Assembly (NCBI RefSeq): GCF_035712445.1 | Contig: NZ_DASTAT010000063.1 | Location: forward strand, 124,001-188,000 | Direction of reading: 5' to 3' | Origin: Oligoflexus sp. | Lineage (GTDB): Bacteria > Bdellovibrionota_B > Oligoflexia > Oligoflexales > Oligoflexaceae | DNA length: 64,000 nt | Shown here: piece after piece, positions 60,562 through 64,000 of the stretch | Layout of the letters: the number at the start of each line of letters is the position of its first letter | How positions within the stretch are numbered: the stretch's first letter is position 1 | Made by a program: the position numbers and the translations under genes | The notes under the pieces: generated by a model | Seen by the model: only the letters and a program-made list of their open reading frames with translations | The model's database searches: none | What the model was told of the DNA's origin: nothing

Positions 60562-61362
60562 GTGATGACCCTCGAAGCCGTTTCCAAATCATACGACAAG
60601 ATCCCTGTCTTGAAAAACATCAGCTTTCACATCAAGCCTGGAGAGCGGGTCAGTCTCCTCGGACCAGGAGGCTGTGGAAAGTCGACAGTACTCAAGATCC
60701 TCCTGGGTTTGACGCCTCCGGACCAGGGCGCGGTTCAGCTCATGGACCGCGATATGGTGGCCGCCAGCGAGCGTGAAAAACAGGAGACTCTGCGAAAAGT
60801 AGGAATGGCGTTTCAGCAGGGTGGCCTCTTTGATTTTATGACGGTCGAGGAAAATCTGACGTTTGCCATGGAACACATGACGGACATGAGCGTCGATGAG
60901 ATGTCACAAAAAATCGAAGCGCTTCTGAAAACGGTCAAGCTCACCAGGACCCGCCGCATGTTTCCGCACGAACTCTCGGGCGGTATGAAACGGCGTATCG
61001 GAATTGCCCGCGCTTTGGCCACCGATCCTGTGGTTTCGATCTTTGATGAACCAACCTCGGGTCTTGACCCTGTGACCTCGACCATTATTTTGAACATGAT
61101 CCACGAACTCGGCACGCAAACGGAAACCGGCGCGCAACTCGTCGCGACCTCTTCGGTGGAAATTGCGATACGCTTCGCCGAACGCCTTATTCTGATCAAT
61201 GAAGGTGAAGTCGTGGCGGATGGTTCATGGAAGGATTTGATCCTGAATTCCACCGACTGGGTGAAACACTTTCTGAGCGTGCGTCTGATCGGGATTGATA
61301 TTGAATATGCGCGGGAGTTGGGGCTGCCGGACGAATTCATCCGGCAGCATTGGAAGCTTTGA
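60562..61362 (+). CDS. ABC transporter ATPase, MlaF-like
   Basis: The start is placed at GTG 60562, 10 bases after AGGAGGAG (ATG 60565 is equally possible). The 266-residue ATPase has Walker A (LLGPGGCGKSTVLK), Q-loop (MAFQQGGLFDFMTVEENL), signature (HELSGGMKRRIGIARAL), Walker B (VVSIFDEPTSGLDPVTS) and, where the switch histidine is usual, VATSSVEIA without His. The pattern EPTSGLDPVTS resembles MlaF/Ttg2A of lipid or toluene transport. No permease or MCE-domain gene lies adjacent. It diverges from hemD. Confidence 0.85.
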   Translation: MMTLEAVSKSYDKIPVLKNISFHIKPGERVSLLGPGGCGKSTVLKILLGLTPPDQGAVQLMDRDMVAASEREKQETLRKVGMAFQQGGLFDFMTVEENLTFAMEHMTDMSVDEMSQKIEALLKTVKLTRTRRMFPHELSGGMKRRIGIARALATDPVVSIFDEPTSGLDPVTSTIILNMIHELGTQTETGAQLVATSSVEIAIRFAERLILINEGEVVADGSWKDLILNSTDWVKHFLSVRLIGIDIEYARELGLPDEFIRQHWKL

Positions 61363-61365
61363 ATT

Positions 61366-62898
61366 TCAGTGCGCGACCAGAGCCTTGCCTTCAAAGTACG
61401 CCTGGTATTTCGGCCAGGTGTAATCGGCGATTTTCTTGCCCATGACGAGTCCTGCTTCATTATCCGTACGGATATGATAGCCCCCGAGGAGGCGGGACAT
61501 GGCGGCCATTTCCGCTGTCGCCATGAAAGTTGGCAGCGGCAGGCGTACTTCCTTGGAAGCGGGAACGTCCTTGGCTGGTTTGCCATCACGCGCCTGCATC
61601 TCCGCGGTCGAGAATTTTTCCTCGGTCAGCTCACCGACCTGACGAATGGCCACGGCACCGAATTTTTCCGAGCCCGTGAAGTATTCCAGAATGCGGGCCG
61701 CGCCGGCGCTGGCTGTGGCATGTCCCGAGACATATCCAGGAAAGGGCGGTGTGACGAACATATCAGGCGAATAAGGATGCCATTGATCGCCGGGGATTTT
61801 GCCGAAACCTTTTCCAGGACCCTTCCAGGCCATCACGGGTTTTTTGCCATAATACTGGCGAACCCAGTGATACGGCCGCGAGGTATCATAAAAACGCTTG
61901 CTATCCCAGCTCGAAACGAAAGTGTCATGCACCACGTTGGCGACGGCGAAGAAAAGTTTCACGTCACGATCCAGATCATTCTTATCACGGCGCGAGACGT
62001 CCATGGCAAAGCGCAGCCAGTGACCGGACTGTCCTGTGGAACGCGGCCCATCGCGCATGAATTCGACGACGGCTTTCTGCTCAAGACTCAGCTTCGCCTG
62101 GACTTCGGCGCATTCGATGATGTCCTTTTCCAGCTCCTTGCTGCCCCACTCGGGTGGAGGTGGAGATCGGAATTGACTCGTGCTTTCCAGGGCGAAAGGT
62201 TTTACGCGATACCAGTGCGCCGTCAGGAAGTTAGGACTGAATGTCTTTCCTTCCTTGTTCACGAATGCGATCGGCATCCAGCTGGTGGGATTGGTGATCA
62301 TGCCGGGCTTATTCACCGAGCGATAATAGGTGTAATCCGAATAAGGCTTGCCGTTGCCACCGGCTTCATCGCCCAGCTGATTGGCGCCATCCCGATGCCG
62401 ATACTGAATCACAGCCGAGGCCGTGAGATTGCCGATGCCTTCGGGCTTGGTGCGATCGGAGCTATTGTTATCGGGATCATAGCCCATCGTCTTCATCTGC
62501 TCACGGATCCAGTCCTGATCTTCGTTCCCGAAAATATCCAGGAGGGTCCGATAAGCGGCATAGGCGATAGCGGTTTCCTTGTTCTTCTGGGTTCTTTCCT
62601 TTTCTGGGCGGCGCAGCTGATCCCCGTAGCGGGTGCCGACGGCCTTGCCATCATAGGCGGCCCAGGCATCGAACATCGCGGTCTCGACGATAGCCATCGA
62701 CCTTGAAAGGATAGTCGGGCGCGCACCGACCCGGTCCACCTCGCGGCCGCTGGCCTCCAAAAGAATTTCCAGCCAGCGGTAGGACGCCGTAGGGTTGGGG
62801 TTGGCGGCCTGATGGATCAACTCGGCCTCCTGGGCCCGCAAGGCCGTTCCAGATCCAAGGAAGCATGTCAGCGCAAGGCTTCTGAGCAGGATTTTCAT
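61366..62898 (-). CDS. Exported vanadium-haloperoxidase/PAP2-like protein
   Basis: The 510-residue protein has a signal peptide (LRSLALTCFLGSGTALRAQ). The acid-phosphatase/vanadium-haloperoxidase motifs are in the last third: KRFYDTSRPYHWVR near 325, PFPGYVSGHATASAGA near 385 and SRLLGGYHIRTDNEAG near 475, giving the Lys/Arg, Ser-Gly-His and Arg/His sites for vanadate or phosphate. Members of this exported group are generally annotated as phosphatases or bromo/chloroperoxidases; activity cannot be read from the motifs. It converges with the ABC ATPase gene. Confidence 0.88.
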   Translation of the reverse strand: MKILLRSLALTCFLGSGTALRAQEAELIHQAANPNPTASYRWLEILLEASGREVDRVGARPTILSRSMAIVETAMFDAWAAYDGKAVGTRYGDQLRRPEKERTQKNKETAIAYAAYRTLLDIFGNEDQDWIREQMKTMGYDPDNNSSDRTKPEGIGNLTASAVIQYRHRDGANQLGDEAGGNGKPYSDYTYYRSVNKPGMITNPTSWMPIAFVNKEGKTFSPNFLTAHWYRVKPFALESTSQFRSPPPPEWGSKELEKDIIECAEVQAKLSLEQKAVVEFMRDGPRSTGQSGHWLRFAMDVSRRDKNDLDRDVKLFFAVANVVHDTFVSSWDSKRFYDTSRPYHWVRQYYGKKPVMAWKGPGKGFGKIPGDQWHPYSPDMFVTPPFPGYVSGHATASAGAARILEYFTGSEKFGAVAIRQVGELTEEKFSTAEMQARDGKPAKDVPASKEVRLPLPTFMATAEMAAMSRLLGGYHIRTDNEAGLVMGKKIADYTWPKYQAYFEGKALVAH

Positions 62899-63151
62899 CG
62901 TATTTCCGTCCCAATGATGATTCTTTTTTCATCATAAGTGTAACCCGATCTACGGCACGCCACAATGTCAGTTATTGCCCAGGCCCGTGATTGGATTGCA
63001 AAAAAGGCATTCCTCCTGGGGCTGCGCCGCTCTTTGGATCAAAGGCCCTGCTTTCCAAAACTTTTTTTGGAAAAGCTTCTCCATCTGGTATAGAACAGCC
63101 TGAATCACCAATGCGAAGCCCGTGCTTCGCCCTGAGGACGGGAGCAGCACC

Positions 63152-64000
63152 TTGGAAAAAGCCGGCAAACTCATTGTGCTCGACATCGACAACACCGTGT
63201 TCAACTGGGTTGAATACTATGTGGCTTCCATGAATGCCCTGGCCCGCAAGGTGTCAGACATAATCGGCGCGAAGCCCGAAACGCTGTTCCACGAAGCCCG
63301 GCTTATTTTTGAAAAGGAAGGCTCGATCGAATATCCCTTCCTCGTCCAGGAGCTTCCAACCGTCATGCAATACTATGGCGGCGACATCGAACGCATGCTG
63401 CGGGAGGCGGTGGAGCCGGGCCGCATGGCCTTCAACGAGGCGGCTCAGAAAACGCTCGTCCCCTATGCCGGCGTCATGGAAACCATGCAGACGATCAAAC
63501 AGCGCTGGCCGCACGTCCCCGTCATCGCTCTGACGGATGCACCCCGCTATGTGGCCATGTGGAAACTCAATAAGCTGCAGCTTCTGCCCTTCTTCGATGC
63601 CGTCTATGGTTTGCCGGATCCGCGTATTCCGGCCGATGTGAAATCACAGAAAGTCAAAGTCGATCCAGAGATCCTCATCAAGCATCTGCAGAAGAGCAAT
63701 TTTGATTTTGCCGGTCGCATCCGCGTCCTTCCCGATGATTATGAAAAGCCGGGGACCAAGGGTCTGAAAACCGTCCTCATGGATTTTGAAATGGAATCCC
63801 ATCTGTCGGATGTCCTGTGGGTCGGTGATAACCTTAGAAAAGACGTGGGCCTTGGCAAGCGCCTGGGTGTGCACACCGGCTGGGCCCGTTATGGAACGGT
63901 GATTCAGGACACTTCGAAAAAACTCCTGCTCGAATTCAGTCCGCAAAACAATGTGGCGAAAAATGTGGCCCTGGATCCGGCCAGTCAGGATGCGCCGCAG
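63152..64000 (+). CDS. HAD-superfamily hydrolase, cut by window end
   Basis: Translation probably starts at TTG 63152 (GGGAG 7 bases upstream) and is open for 283 codons to the last base, so the C-terminus is missing. HAD motif I is LIVLDIDNTVFNW near residue 10, motif II VIALTDAPRY near 125, and motif IV VLWVGDNLRKDVGLGKRLGV near 225, with an alpha-helical cap between I and II. It resembles phosphoglycolate-phosphatase-like HADs; the substrate is unknown. The 250 bases upstream hold no other gene. Confidence 0.8.
   Translation, partial: MEKAGKLIVLDIDNTVFNWVEYYVASMNALARKVSDIIGAKPETLFHEARLIFEKEGSIEYPFLVQELPTVMQYYGGDIERMLREAVEPGRMAFNEAAQKTLVPYAGVMETMQTIKQRWPHVPVIALTDAPRYVAMWKLNKLQLLPFFDAVYGLPDPRIPADVKSQKVKVDPEILIKHLQKSNFDFAGRIRVLPDDYEKPGTKGLKTVLMDFEMESHLSDVLWVGDNLRKDVGLGKRLGVHTGWARYGTVIQDTSKKLLLEFSPQNNVAKNVALDPASQDAPQ

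Noticed and set aside
61369..62706. 445-codon plus-strand frame
   Set aside because: Antisense to the vanadium-haloperoxidase-like gene; no family features.

Overview
The window reads as a chromosomal segment of a free-living Gram-negative bacterium of moderate to high G+C. It carries many Sec-exported proteins and lipoproteins, a TonB-dependent receptor, and two 7TMR-DISM receptor proteins. That mix, with quinol-linked nitrate assimilation and anaerobic-type cobalamin synthesis, would fit the Bdellovibrionota/Oligoflexia or a neighbouring delta-like lineage. This is an inference from gene content; no rRNA or other phylogenetic marker was used.

Layout. 0-5.6 kb: aroA and cmk (+), then a coiled-coil DNA-binding-like protein, an exported protein and an NhaR-like LysR regulator (-). 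5.6-9.4 kb: a ~3.6 kb segment bounded by two direct copies of the 3' end of icd. It holds a large exported repeat protein and two small exported proteins, one with a broken start. 9.3-17.2 kb: icd, exported proteins, an HDOD protein, an alpha/beta hydrolase, a PhyH-family oxygenase and an NTF2-like protein. 17.2-24 kb: a TonB receptor, then a minus-strand operon folE - SufR-like regulator - DUF4142 - cupredoxin, with a palindrome at its promoter. 24-28.5 kb: a lipoprotein with Ig-like and leucine-rich segments, followed 5 bases later by a transglutaminase-elicitor-type lipoprotein. 28.5-32 kb: a 53-residue ORF, a 7TM nucleotidyl cyclase and a beta-lactamase-family protein.

31.9-44.1 kb is a 14-gene minus-strand cobalamin operon behind a promoter and a cobalamin riboswitch: cbiX, DUF3209, flavoprotein, cbiD, cbiC, cbiET, cbiL, cbiG, cbiH, unknown, cbiF, cobA, cobO, cbiA. 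It covers cobalt insertion and ring contraction through to adenosylated cobyrinate diamide. No CbiJ/CobK reductase is recognisable, so the flavoprotein and the 134-residue unknown gene are worth testing. 44.4-61.4 kb is centred on nitrogen and tetrapyrroles: narK, a 7TM/CheA-like receptor, a minus-strand nitrate assimilation operon (nirB, nirD, a DmsB-DmsC fusion, nasA, a hybrid histidine kinase), another histidine kinase, hemD and an MlaF-type ATPase. The end holds a vanadium-haloperoxidase-like exported protein and a HAD hydrolase cut by the window edge.

How it fits together: hemD makes uroporphyrinogen III and cobA makes precorrin-2. These feed both cobalamin (this operon) and siroheme, which NirB needs. 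NarK imports nitrate, NasA reduces it (probably with electrons from a membrane DmsBC-type module), and NirBD reduces nitrite to ammonium.
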